Assembly (NCBI GenBank): GCA_002812745.2
Contig: NCSJ02000119.1
Coordinates: 1 to 64,000 of the forward strand
Origin: Scytalidium lignicola
Taxonomy: Eukaryota > Ascomycota > Leotiomycetes
Reading direction: 5' to 3'
Length of the DNA stretch: 64,000 nucleotides
The translations under genes were made by a program, and so were the position numbers. The notes under the pieces were generated by a model. The model had not been told where the DNA came from and did no database searches. It was given only the letters and a program-made list of their open reading frames with translations. Shown piece after piece: positions 1-11,322 of this stretch. Each line of letters begins with the position of its first letter. Positions within the stretch are counted from its first letter, which is position 1.

Positions 1-7
1 TTGGTAG

Positions 8-445
8 GGCGACGTCGCCCAACCGCCTGCTACTGCTCCTGCTGGAGGAGGAGGTGGTGGTGGGAGATCGGCTCAGGATAAGTTGAAGGATAGGTTCCGG
101 AGTGCGGCTAGGTCGGCGACGCCCTCTCCGTCTTCTACGTCGAGTGCTGGGGGTGTTGATGCGGCGGCTGGGAAGTTTATGAGTACGGTGCAGGCGGCGA
201 GGCAGAATAGTTTTGGGCCTACTAGTCCGGCTGAGAAACCTTACATGTCTGCTACTGCTCCTTGGGCTGGTGGTGGTGATGAGTTCAGCGGGTTTAGTTA
301 TGGGGGAAGTGGAGGAGGTGGAGCAGGAGGTGGTTATGATTACGATGCTGGATCTCGGGGTGGGGGAAGACAGGGCTTGCCTAATAATTCTGGAGGTGGG
401 AGGAGAGGTCCTGGGCTTCCGAGTGGACCGAGAGGGACGAGATAG
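8..445 (+). CDS. C-terminal exon of a Gly-rich protein (5' partial)
   Basis: The reading frame is open from base 8 to the TAG at 443-445. The in-frame TAG at bases 5-7 fits an intron acceptor, so the exon probably begins at 8 and the rest of the gene lies left of the window. The visible 145 residues begin with a charged stretch (KLKDRFRSAARSATPSPSS). They continue with a helix-like segment (AAGKFMSTVQAARQNSFG), then a low-complexity tail rich in Gly, Tyr, Ser and Arg ending GPRGTR. The tail resembles RGG/GY-rich disordered regions, but no catalytic domain is visible and I do not recognise the family. Confidence is for a real coding 3' end, not for any function. Confidence 0.6.
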   Translation, partial: GDVAQPPATAPAGGGGGGGRSAQDKLKDRFRSAARSATPSPSSTSSAGGVDAAAGKFMSTVQAARQNSFGPTSPAEKPYMSATAPWAGGGDEFSGFSYGGSGGGGAGGGYDYDAGSRGGGRQGLPNNSGGGRRGPGLPSGPRGTR

Positions 446-883
446 ATATAAGGGTTCTGGCAAGTTTGTTGTTTTGGTATGCATTGGCGTGGAGTTTGAG
501 GTGTTGGCTCTTCTATTAAGATGATACCGGTCATTGCTGCATTTTGCTTTATATCTGGATGTAGAAATATTATCGGGATTTTCTTCCATGGGATTGAGCT
601 AGACTGGATGTGTATATCAGAACTGGACTCTTGATATATGTGATTTATCATTTATCATTCTTCACAAATAGGTCTTGATAATATTATGCTACTATAATTG
701 TTGGACTCAGAGTTGGTGATAATTCGTCTATATTAAAATCATTCCTTTAGTATTTCCCCTCATTGAACCTCCAAGAGAAAGCTGAGGGGTCATATATGCG
801 ACATATAGAAGTAACCCCTATATTTCTCGTTCCATTTGCTCCAAACGCCGGGTATCCTTTCCTTTCAATGCCCTGAAACCAAT
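446..883. other. Convergent intergenic region
   Basis: This is AT-rich sequence between the 3' ends of the Gly-rich gene and the MHF1-like gene. It should hold both 3' UTRs. I see no gene or clear repeat. Confidence 0.5.
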
Positions 884-1409
884 TCAATTCCTCCCTCTAG
901 CTTTTCCTTTCCCTTTGACAGTTTTCGCCTTTTCCCGATCTATAAAATCTTGCATAATTTCATTCAAAGCATCGTTTCGTCTTGTAATAAGTAGAACATC
1001 ATCTGTATTGATCGTAGTTCGTCCAGCATGTCGGGAGAAATTCTCGAGATCAAGAGCGATGTTTTCTAGAGGGGATATCAATATATTGTCTAATAATCGG
1101 AAGAAAAAAAAGATAAAACATGCAATTTCTATGAGGAAAAGGGAAGATGAGAGACGGAAAAAAAGATTAAAGAACGCATACCAATCTGTGTCCATACCAT
1201 TTCTGTCAAGGCGCCTATGAATTGCGGTGTTGCGCTCGTGCTCAGTTGAGCGGTTTCTTCGTCAACGATTTTCCCAACAGAGAACCAGAGAGCCGCTTTC
1301 AGTTGCTATAGATATCTGCACGTTAAATTTTTCTTCTTCTGAAATTCAAAAAACCAATACAATTTCTAAAATATACCTCTTGAAGAGCTTCATCCATCTG
1401 TTCCGACAT
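884..1409 (-). CDS. MHF1: MHF1/CENP-S-like histone-fold protein
   Basis: Three exons on the minus strand: 1409-1377, 1305-1182 and 1065-884. They join in frame to 112 residues. Exon 1 is only 33 bases (MSEQMDEALQE). The joined protein reads through LKAALWFSVGKIVDEE, ATPQFIGALTEMVWTQI and ENIALDLENFSRHAGRTTIN to TDDVLLITRRNDAL, which matches the CENP-S/MHF1 histone fold. The C-terminus is basic (KGKGKARGRN). In this family MHF1 pairs with MHF2 to bind branched DNA with FANCM/Mph1-type helicases, and acts as CENP-S at kinetochores. The second intron has a competing acceptor that would add a few residues; the chosen acceptor gives the conserved QI-EN junction. The gene is divergent from PGA2. 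Confidence 0.85.
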
Positions 1410-1848
1410 TGCTGCAATTTACCCCGAAACTTTGAAGTGTATGTTCGCGTTAACTTACTTGTCGTACGGACTGGTTCTATGACGCGTTTGCCGAAGTTTC
1501 TCCAGGTGCGGGAACCGCCGCATCAGTCGGATTCAAAATAAGGATTTTGACCTCCGAGCTTCCTGAAAATATTTAAAGCCTCAACCGGCGACTCCGAGAT
1601 TTGTAGATATATATTTTTCTTCTCTGTGTTCCTATCTTCTTTTTTCAAATAATTACCACTCAGACAACAAAATCCAGTCTCCGATATCTATCAGACAACT
1701 CCCTGGTTTTGGACACCTCAGATCTTGAATCTCTTTGGCTGGAGTATCAAGTTGCGATATTTATTTCTCTATACGACGTTGAAGCCTTTTTTGCTCTTCG
1801 AGCACCCTTCCTGCGAATTGTCGCAATCTTCTTGAACTCACATACAAA
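1410..1848. promoter_or_regulatory. Bidirectional promoter region, MHF1/PGA2
   Basis: These 439 bases separate two divergent start codons, so they should carry both promoters and 5' UTRs. The part nearest PGA2 is pyrimidine-rich, as is common in fungal 5' UTRs. I could not assign a specific factor site. Confidence 0.45.
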
Positions 1849-2295
1849 ATGGGGGACTTCATTGATACAATAATTGATATGTTTAAATTCTGGGGCAACA
1901 ACTTGCGGACGAACCTGAGCAACACCTTCGATGGCATGACAGTAACAAATTACATTCGTATGATTGCAATAGTCGGAGCATACCTATTAATACGGCCATA
2001 TATCATGAAACTGGGAGCAAAGATTCAAGAGAAGGAGCATGAGAAGCAGATTTCGGCTGAGGAGACGAACCCGGCAAAGGCGAAAATTAGTCCGAATTCT
2101 CTGAGAGGGAAGGTGGAGATACCCGATGATACTGATGAAGAAGAGGACCCTGACACATCAGGTGCGAATTGGGGCAAGAAGGCTAGGAAGCGGCAACGGA
2201 ATTTCGTGAAGAGGATGCTGGAGGAGGAGGAACGGCGCGCGAAGGAGATTGAGGATGCATTGGATGACGATATTAAGGAGTTCTTGGAGGATTAG
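1849..2295 (+). CDS. PGA2: PGA2-like ER protein trafficking factor
   Basis: This is a single exon of 148 residues. An N-terminal amphipathic region is followed by one membrane segment (IRMIAIVGAYLLIRPYIM, about residues 36-53), then a charged cytosolic tail. The tail has an acidic patch (DDTDEEEDPD), a basic stretch (WGKKARKRQRNFVKRM) and an acidic C-terminus (DDDIKEFLED). This order and size match the fungal PGA2 family, named in yeast for processing of Gas1 and alkaline phosphatase and linked to ER-to-Golgi traffic. The ATG follows a long pyrimidine-rich leader and begins MGDFIDTIIDMFKFWGNN, typical of the family. I am fairly sure of the family; the role here is by homology. Confidence 0.85.
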   Translation: MGDFIDTIIDMFKFWGNNLRTNLSNTFDGMTVTNYIRMIAIVGAYLLIRPYIMKLGAKIQEKEHEKQISAEETNPAKAKISPNSLRGKVEIPDDTDEEEDPDTSGANWGKKARKRQRNFVKRMLEEEERRAKEIEDALDDDIKEFLED

Positions 2296-3238
2296 GTGTC
2301 TGGATTTGGATGAAGTCCGATGTAAAACGAGTATGAATGCCTCAGTGAACAAACCTGCTGACCAACAAGTCTCTCCACGCAGACTGGGCACCTGAAGGAT
2401 GTTTTGAGAACTTACGTCGNTTTCTCTTGATCCGCCCGACTATAGAGGGTCTGCTTGAGAAAACACGAGTAAGCCGGAGAATCATCAAATAATTAGGACA
2501 CGAGTCTTTGAATTACCTGCAGGATGGTTCGACGGGACATTTATTGCCTGGATAGACAAGGAGGACTTTGGTTCATTGAATTTTAATTGTAGGTTGGGAC
2601 CAACGGATATCATAGACTACTGTATTTAGAACTGAAGGTTTTCGGATAGCATCGCAAGGCTGTCTCTTGCACGCCACTGCATGTATAATAAGCAATTTTT
2701 CTTCATCGCGGATATCTCGCTTTGGCTAGAATGCACCGCCGTTTGCCGCCTCGACTGGTGATTGAGTAAGACTGCGCCGCAAGTGTGGGTAGATGATATT
2801 CTGACAACGCGTAGCTGCATGTAGTTTCCGGATCGAAATACCAATCAGTATCATTTTCTTTGAGGCTCCACTAACGCTGCCGCCACCATAGATGGCCATC
2901 GAAAGTCTGTCCGCGTGCTTCCAGAGTTATCTATAGCTGCTTTGGTTGTGCAGCTTCTCAGTTTACGGCGCGTGCGTCCTCGGATTGCGATAAGTGAGGG
3001 GCGATTGCCGCCTGCGTCAGGCGCGTCATCCGAAGCTCTGCCCAGCCACAGCACAAGAACCTACTTGTATACCAACAAAACCCCTTGTCAACTCGAACCA
3101 CGTATTGTGCTCTTTATGCGCGCTTCGTTACCTATGCAATGCGATGATATAACGGTTTCTTAGTCTGGANTTTTTTTGCGTGCCTACATGGCTGTATTTT
3201 CTTGAGCTGTGCAGTCAGATTGATCTCAGCTGTCCAAG
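2296..3238. other. Intergenic region with two N positions
   Basis: I find no convincing gene here. There are N characters at 2420 and 3170, each followed by T bases. Short overlapping ORFs on both strands at 2626-3163 show no recognisable motif and look random. The right end should contain the promoter of the gene starting at 3239. Confidence 0.45.
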
Positions 3239-6120
3239 ATGGATAAATCACATCGCCGCCAGGAATCAGTACCTGATGCTACAGATCTACTGTTGAACGG
3301 TTATTGGAAGCCCACTAGACCTAAATCTTCAGGAAGGTAGGAAATCCTGCCCTTTGAAATTGCTCTGTCGCAACCGGCTTACTTGATAGCAGCTGGACTC
3401 CTACTACAGCGACCTACGATGATGGCCCGGCCTACGAGACAGTGCATTATAAAAGTAGAAATCGAAAGCCGCAGAAGAAGAATCATGTTAGCCCGTCAGT
3501 TGAAGATGAAATAGATTCTCTAGCAAGGGAACTTGAAGCTACGCCGATTACTTCGAATGATCCTCCTATGCGAGGCGTTATTGACCAGTACCCTATCATA
3601 CTTGATGCAGACACCACACGTGCGAAAGAATCGAACCTAGATTATGAGAGCGAAAATTCTGAGAGACGATTTGTGTTTATTCCGAAGAGTGATGTCGGGT
3701 CTTCTAAGCAAATCAATAAGGAAGACCTGAAGAAAGAAGCAAGGCATAGAAGAAGTAATTCAGTCAGGCATCAGCAGACCCCAGAATGGGACTCTCAGAC
3801 AAAAAATTCAAAAACTGGTAGAAAAGATCCTGTTCGAGGTCGGGATGCTACACAGCGAAGCAACCAGACAGATGAAGGATTATTTCCTCCTGGACCACAA
3901 ATAGAAATACGGCCAAGTAGGCAGGACTTGCCGTCCATAGAAACAAATAAGCTACAATCGCATTTTAAAAGAAGCTCTTCGGCTTATCCATGTATAGAAT
4001 CAGACAAAGATGACGCCTTTAGGGCCATGAGAAATTCTCGAAAGAATGGTGCGGAGGGCTTGCTCTCGCCGGATATCGGTAGTAGAAGCCATTCTCGAGG
4101 ATACTTTGACCAGTCATCTATCCCATCTGCACGACGCTCTCCACACCAGAGCTTTAGTGGCCAAAGTTCAACGTCCACAAATGATAAAAAATCGGGTCGA
4201 GAGAGTTGGTCACAGTCTCCCCGACCGAACAGCAGTTATGAGCCCGGAATGAGGTCTAGACGAGGCACTAATGAGAGGTCCCCGAAACCTTCATACGGGG
4301 CTGAAGATGCATTAAGACGAGGTGAGAGATATTCATCGATACACTCTGATCGGCCGACAGGAAGCCGGGAGCAGAATAGCCTATCAAGAATCTCCAGTCG
4401 GCAGGATCAAGGATATTTCCCAACTAGTGAAGATGAGTTTGCAGAAAGTGACTATGTTAACGACCATCGTCATCACTCTCGTGATCGCCGCCATAGATAT
4501 TCTAGAGAGAGTGATAGTCATCGCCGGCATCACCGTTCTCCGACCACATCTAACAGATCCTCTACCTTCGATGTGTCATTGCAACCAAAACCTACTTCAC
4601 CACTATCATCACCAAAAGTTTCGCCAAATGGGACTCCAAACCCGGAATCCTTTGGGCGTAGTGAGACATTCCCCAACTCACGCGAAGCAAGGTGGCCTTC
4701 AAGACCGGTGTCTCCACTTTCTCCCACTGAAGATAAACCATCACCGTTAGAGAAGCTAAATCCCTTCGAACGCCCATCAACTCACCGGACAAGCTCCCGA
4801 CAGGCAAATATTTCTCCTGCTCCAACAAACAACAAGTACTATTCACCTACATCGTCTCAGGCATCAATTGCTATGCCAATACCGATTGGAGTTGATCTTG
4901 ATTCCCTGGGAGAGACACAATATCCTTCTGTACAGTACTTGGATGATAATGAACTTTCTAGCTATAAGCCCTCTTCTAGTTCGACCAACAAAGACTATTG
5001 GCAGCCACCTGTTTTCCAGCCCCCATCTCCAGGTGCCCGCCTTGAAAGGCCTGTTGGATCATATAGACGCTACTCAGAAGACGTTCAAAGCGGGAATGCT
5101 CCCCCGCTAGTCCCTTGTCCTCGGACAACGTACACTAGGGGACGCAATGACTGGTTAACGCTTCCACAATGTCGGAATTTTGATATCTGTTCATCTTGCT
5201 ACTCCTCATCAATTGCACCCACGGAATTTCGTAACCACTTCGTTCCGGCCCCTTTCCGTCCGGCAGATGTTGAAGTTCTATGTGACTTCGGCAGTTCGCC
5301 GTGGTATCGAATAGCCTGGCTCCTTATTCTCAAGGAGCGCAGAAGAGATTTGGGGCTTTTCTACCAGATTGCAGAAATTGCGGCTAAAACACAACCGTGT
5401 TTGGGAAAGCATGAGGCAATACGTCAATGGCATTCAATTATAGATCCGAAGACAGGAAGTCCGATTCGAAATTTCGATGTCTGCTATAGTTGTGCAAAGA
5501 CAGTTGAAGCATTGCTCCCTACTCTTAGAGGGATATTCGTACGAAATGATGCCAACGTGCCTCCCGGATCTCCACGTATTTGCGATCTCCGATTTGACAG
5601 CAAGCGCTTCATTCAATACTTCGATGCTCTTGAGACTACTGCAGACTCGGTTGACTCGCCATACTCCAGGCCTGACACACGACATCTCGTAGATGTCGTG
5701 CGTAGGTTATCTATGATTGAGGAATGTCAGCGGGACGAGGACCTTACCAACTGCTATTGGCACGTTATTACAGAGCTTCCAGAGTTTACCGTTTGCCCTG
5801 AATGCTGGGATGAAACTGTTCGGCCGGAGCTGGAGAAACGGAAAGCCATTCCGGCCATGTTTAATAAGGTTCAGCAGAGACTGCCGAGGTCGAGTTGTCA
5901 ACTGTATTCAGAGAGGATGAGGGATATATTTAGAAAGGCGGTTGATACAGATGATTACATGTTACTGGCGAGCAAAGCTCGGGAGAGGAAAGCTATTGAG
6001 GCTGGATATAAGGCGAATTTGGCGGAATTGAGGAGAGTGAGTAATGCAGGTGGTTCTAACGCATCGGCGGCTGATTGGGAGATTGAGAGGATTACTGATG
6101 AGTGGAAGAAGTGGGAATAA
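3239..6120 (+). CDS. Large Ser/Arg-rich protein with a Cys-knuckle C-terminal region
   Basis: Two exons (3239-3336 and 3393-6120) give 941 residues starting MDKSHRRQESVPDATDLLLN. Residues 1 to about 600 are disordered, rich in Ser, Arg, Pro and His, with many SP and RS dipeptides suggesting phosphorylation. The C-terminal third is globular. It has paired cysteines at CRNFDICSSC (about 625-635), FDVCYSC (about 725) and FTVCPEC (about 840), which look like zinc ligands, then a Lys/Glu-rich helical tail ending ERITDEWKKWE. I do not recognise a named family; it resembles conserved hypothetical proteins of filamentous ascomycetes. The intron acceptor is a tandem TAGCAG, so use of 3389 or 3392 would differ by one serine. 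The gene's existence is well supported; its function is unknown. Confidence 0.85.
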
Positions 6121-7052
6121 TGAATCATGGGTTAGTTAGTATAAATAGCATTCCAGGAGATGATTATACGAATTTCCTTTTTCTGCCATGCACCCGATTT
6201 TCTAATTCCCTTTCCTTGGGTCAAAGTAAAAGGTAAATGATACTCAGCCAAGACGCGAGCGCGGCAATAAACCCTTGGCGTAGTCAGCACCCTGTAATTA
6301 CAGCGACCTTTAGGCTATTAATGTCTTGTATCACGCTGTAGTTATAGTGGACTTTAGGCATACCACTCACTGTAAAGCCTGTAGTAAATTTAATAATCAT
6401 ATGGCGCGAGTATCATCACTTTTTTTACCGCAACCTCCCGTGACTGGTTGTCATAATAGAAATTTGCAGCCTAAGGCGCTAAATTTGGCAGACGTCAACC
6501 GAATTTTGAGAAAAAAGCACCGTTGATTAGATACTTTTTGCAGCCAATTAACAGGCGGCTTTATATTGGAGGGGAAGATATAATGTAACATTCGCTATTT
6601 CATGCCTTAACTTTAATTAGAATTATTCAACATCTGAAGATGGTCTAGATTAAAGCTTAACATAGATAAGGTTATATAGCTACTGATCCACCTCGAAACA
6701 ACCAGAACGTAGCACGGACCCGCCGGGCCGTTGATCCAACGTAGTCTGACAGGTTAAGTTTCCCTGTCAGACGGCCTGATAAGAATATTCAAGTCATCAT
6801 TCGGAACACATATCCCAAACGTAGCACACTGCAATCTGTTTGTCTATTTGATTACTAATGTGGTTGCGTTAGGCGTAATATTGATCTCTGCGCCCTCTCT
6901 CAATCTCACACCACCACCAATACCTGGGTATCCATGTGGTTTAGCTTGGAGAATACTATCTACAGCGCCATGTGTACCACAGAGACATTACCTACTCTGA
7001 GCGCTAGACGCTGATCCTTTATTATACAACTCCAATTGATTGATTCTGTGCA
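6121..7052. other. Intergenic region with one strong hairpin
   Basis: I see no gene here. It contains a perfect 10-bp hairpin at 6744-6772. The right end should hold the promoter of the gene beginning at 7053. Confidence 0.45.
6744..6772. repeat. Perfect inverted repeat (hairpin)
   Basis: GTCTGACAGG at 6744-6753 is followed by a 9-base loop and its exact reverse complement CCTGTCAGAC at 6763-6772. It lies about 280 bases upstream of the start codon at 7053. It could be a binding palindrome or a transcript hairpin; the sequence alone does not decide. Confidence 0.6.
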
Positions 7053-9479
7053 ATGGAACCAAAGCGCAAATATCGGCGACGGAGCGATACAGCTTCAAGA
7101 CCCGCATTCCAATTCGTCCAGATTACGGAACCATTGCAACGGAGGACAGCCGATATAGAACGAACAGTCCGGACTCATGTAACAGCGAGATACCATGAAC
7201 AGAAGAGATCTCGTAATCGCCTTTCGCGGCCCAATTCAGAGGCCATTGCTCCGAAGCCAGAAGGACCCGCTCAAGCAAGCGCGCCGGTTGCTGTGGCTGA
7301 ACAGGTGAGTTAATTTATTCGTCCATTGCTTGTAATATGTTTCAAAGAAAGGCTTACCTCTTTTGACTGGGTATTAGCACCCTTCAGTCATCCAAATATG
7401 CCCAACTTGCAAACAACCTGTTCCTTCTAGGGATTTTCTCAATCATCCAGCAATGAAGCATCTTGTCGTTCCTATAGATGCCTTAGCTATTCGATCAAAG
7501 AACTCTCTAGATGACAATGATTCCTCAGATAATCAAATTTCGAGCCTTCAAAGCACACCTCAATGTAGAAGACGACAATCATCTCCAAGTCCTAAAACAA
7601 GTGGCAGAGAATCAGTAAAGAGGTTGAAAGACATGACTTCTGTTACCGCTTACCAAAATATAAGCCCAAACGGAAGACCATATTTGAGTCAGGATATTGA
7701 CGGTTATTTTCCAATGGCGGATACACGTAAGATAGCAAACCCCAGCTATAAGAACCCATTTGATATCGAAGCATGGGCGACTATTTCTAGTGACATGTAT
7801 CAGGTTGTTGAAAGATGTAAGTCGTCAATCCTCTTCCTCGTCGTACTATTTTCCCCTCCCGTTTGACGGGAATGCAACGGGCCGTGCCTTGTGGACCCGA
7901 ACATACATCAACGCACTGCATGCTGGTAGTTCGGATCGTCCTGCTGCTTACAGGTAATTCGTCGGACGGCATGTTGTTATGCTGCCAGTCGACTTAGCAA
8001 TGCTTCGTGAGCCCAACACCCGATCTTGGCGTGCTGGTGCAGCCATGGATTCGCCACTCGAATGAGACATTGCTTTGCTTTTACCCCCCTGCCAATAAAA
8101 CACTAATATGTCTAGATATCAACCAGTACTATGAGACCAGTCAGCTGAGTAAAAGCCCATTGAGGCGCACCATAATGCCGGCCGCGATGAGATTTGTCGG
8201 GCTATTCCACTCTCATTTGTACACATCACTCGTGAATGTAGCGTTCGTGAGTGGACAGCTTCCGGGACAAATGGCTTTCATACACAAAGGCTATGTCATC
8301 CAATTCATCAATGAATGCCTTAATGACGATATAAAATGTTGCTCGGATGAGGTTATGTCGGCTGTTATGGCCTTAATAGATACTGAGGTATTTTATTTCC
8401 CAATGAAAGAATAGCCTACCCTCTTTGTTTTTTGTACCCCTTTTATTCTTCTTTACTGATTAACGGGGCCGTATACAATAGTGCGTTCAGGGTAATACTG
8501 AAACGGTTGAAATGCATTTTCAAGGACTGCAGCGGATGGTGAGCTTACGCGGAGGCATAGACCGTCTTGGATATGAGGGTCAGATAAAGCAGATCATAAT
8601 GGCGTAAGTATAGTTGAACTTCCGTTTCGGAAGTATTGTGCCTCCAGTAATATAGCGCAGCTCTATCTCTATTGATGTGGTGGCTGAAAGGCCTGAAAGC
8701 CATCTACAGGGACTTACTAATCATCTTATAGACATGACTATGTCCGATGCGTACTCACCTCCGACCTACCTCTTAGATACATCAACTTTGGAGATCCTAA
8801 CGCTGCAAAATATAATGGGGGTGAATCAGTAAAGTTGATAGCAGATTTACGGTGCTTCACACTGCAAGAATGCTTTCTGGGGCCTGAAGCTTTAGATGGG
8901 ATTAGCCCAGGGGTGTTGAATCTCCTGGATTACCTGTATAGACTCGTAGGCATATACAAGTCGTGGAACGAAATAAGCCTTACTGCAGCTGTAATCTTGG
9001 ACTCGGACTCGGCTTCCAACAAAGACGTGCTAGTTGCCCGATGGTTATCCATCCGATCCTCACTCCTCACCTTCACTTCAGCTGATAGCCCCGTTTCGCA
9101 TCCGGCTATCAATGACTATGTTTACGAATCTCTTCGACTTGCGATCATTATCCTCTCCCGAAAAGGTATCTCGGCTATGGACCCGACCCATACCACCACC
9201 ATGGACACAAACCAGTCCTTCGAAGAAGACGTTTGGAATCTACGAAAGGCGCTAGAGAAGACCAGATTATTCGAGTTCTGGGAGCCGCTTCCAGGGGCAG
9301 TGATCTGGTGTCTTGCTATAGGAGTGAATGTATGCGAGAAAGGCCTCCTGCAGAGTTGGTTTTTAGTTCATCTGCTGCGGACAGTAATCACATATGCGTT
9401 ACTTAGGTCGAAAGAGTTGGATGAGAGCATGTGGATGATATTATATGCGCTGAGGGAGTTGCAGGTACCCGTGGCGTAG
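7053..9479 (+). CDS. Fungal transcription-factor-like protein with a C2H2-like finger
   Basis: Five exons (7053-7304, 7378-7816, 8116-8387, 8482-8603, 8732-9479) keep frame through every junction and give 610 residues. The start (MEPKRKYRRRSDTASRP, then FQFVQITEP) and the region RTVRTHVTARYHEQKR resemble the N-terminal motif of the fungal-specific regulator family often annotated as PF11951 or DUF3468. Residues C92, C95, H107 and H112 (CPTCKQPV...NHPAMKH) could form a C2H2-like finger. The long helical C-terminal half (QMAFIHKGYVIQFINE, LIDTE, RMVSLRGGIDRLG) fits the regulatory domain of that family. The second intron is 299 bases, far longer than its neighbours. The exact regulator class is uncertain; no target can be inferred. 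Confidence 0.75.
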
Positions 9480-10887
9480 CGGAGTTTTTGCGGGATATTT
9501 TCATGCTTCCTCAATTTATAACGGCAGGAGGACACTGTGAGAATATGCTTATTAAAATTAAAGATTAAAAACATCCGGGATTTATAAACAGGAGGAAAAA
9601 AAGGCGTCTGGGGCGCCCATCTGATACCATGTATCTATTGACCGTTTCTGGTTTAGCAGGGGGCGCCCGCGTTGGCCTCCAAATGCAAGCTTGCTTAGAG
9701 AGCATATGCGGCGTAGTTGCGTGCTCGCAAAAGCTTGGAGAGGGGAGAGGAACTTGTAAGGGAAATTCCGAAGATCATACGAAGATCGTCTGATTTATGC
9801 GTTGAGACTGCAAATCTATGTTTACAGGTGGCAATGACATTTTATTCTTTGACCATATGCGTAAACTAAAGGCAAAGTGCAATGTATGTTTTTGGTTTAG
9901 GACGTTGGTTTGCAATGCCCAGATTAGGGGTCTTCTACGGCACGGACCAAGTCACGATGATAGGGGTCCGTTCTGGAACGTCGTCATAATCCTTCACTTC
10001 ATAAATTTTCGTGGATTGATGTGAGCTTTACTATGTTTGTTTTTATTATTATACGGCTATAGATTTGGAACTATATAGACTAGCTCAAGCAGACTCATTA
10101 AATATATTGAACCTTTCACTATTCTCTCAGAATTTCCCTCAGCTGTGAGTGAATACATGCAAGACACTTTGGCTCTCCCCTCAATGAGTTCACCTGTAAG
10201 CATAAGATTGTGATTTGGCCGGTATCTTACGCCTTGCATTGTTTGGAATCAACACAGAACTAAAAACCTTAACAAAGGGCACCCTTAAAACCCATCATGC
10301 TTGGGGTTTTTTAATCGTCAGTTCTTTCATCTTGCTGTTGTTATTACTAATGCCATATAAGTTTAAGCTCATCCCACAAGACTAAGGTAAGTGGTTACCA
10401 AGTCAAGTTGTTTGTCGGTAGGCCCGGGGAAGAAAACTATATGCGTGAAACCCATGGCCTCATTGCTAGATAACCTGGATCTCAGGATTAAGACGCAGAG
10501 GTGGCGGCATAGGACACTGAGTATATGCCAATGTTAACTAACTCTGTAGTAATATGTGAAATGAAGCCGAAATTAAAGAAGATGAAGTTTGAGAAAAGGG
10601 CGAACTTGGAAGAGAGGTAATTATTTTGATACCTCCTATGTATCGTTCTTCTTTCCTATCACAGATGGCATGAATATTTAGAGAAGTTCTTGGTCATATT
10701 CCCAAAGTGAAGGTTCGTTCAGGAAGGAGCAGCTGGTTTACAATGCCTGGAAACGGATGGACAATATGCGAATTCATTCGTGTTCTATTTAAGAGCAGCT
10801 TTCAACATTTTGACAAAACTCTTCAATTCCTCACTCTCCTTCGTATATTGAAATTTGGTGAAAGAATGATTTTGATGTAATCCAGCT
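9480..10887. other. Intergenic region, no gene seen
   Basis: This 1.4 kb stretch has only short ORFs without recognisable motifs. Two GC-rich GGGCGCCC palindromes occur near 9610 and 9660. I see no RNA gene or transposon. Confidence 0.4.
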
Positions 10888-11322
10888 TCAGTTAACAAAC
10901 TCCATATTCCCACTTTTCTCGTTATATCTAGCAACCATGGTTGTCAGATGGTCGATCGAAGCAGAGCCTCCCTCTTCAACCGTCGCAGAGTAGTCACTCA
11001 CAGTGGCCATGAGAGGCAGCCTTGCGAACGCGGTCGCGCTTCTCCCAGTGTGTCTTGTTAGTGGAGACCTTGCGGAGGTAGTACTGAAGCATATGGTATG
11101 CGCGGCGGTGAAAGCCACTCCGAAAATTGTAGATATTAACTTCATCACCTTGCCAATGATAGGGTTCGCCGCGGTATTTCTCCACGGTCGTCTTCCGCAA
11201 TGTATGCTACTAGGTTTTCGAGTAGCTAAGACAGAATCACGTCAGCTTCAGACTGGAAATGTTTGGAAGGTACCCACCTGGTTCAGTCTTTGCTGGCCAT
11301 ACGGCGTAAGAGTTGTGTCCAT
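10888..11322 (-). CDS. Small hypothetical protein, spliced model
   Basis: Exons 11322-11278, 11225-11149 and 11083-10888 join in phase to 105 residues, starting MDTTLTPYGQQRLNQ and ending NEKSGNMEFVN. Introns of 52 and 65 bases have GT-AG ends. The N-terminus looks helical (LLENLVAYIAEDD) and the middle is Ser/Thr/Arg-rich. I do not recognise the protein. An upstream open stretch on the same strand at 11480-11347 could be an earlier exon of a longer gene, because an acceptor-like AG lies just before the chosen ATG. A 188-residue plus-strand ORF covers the same DNA and argues for caution. Confidence 0.4.

Noticed and set aside
915..1220. Plus-strand ORF of 101 codons
   Set aside because: It is antisense to the MHF1-like exons and has no motif of its own.
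7760..7957. Apparent exon reading YYFPLPFDGNATGRALWTRT, suggesting a frameshifted pseudogene
   Set aside because: A single 299-base intron (7817-8115) joins ERY to INQYYE in frame, so the gene can be intact without this stretch.
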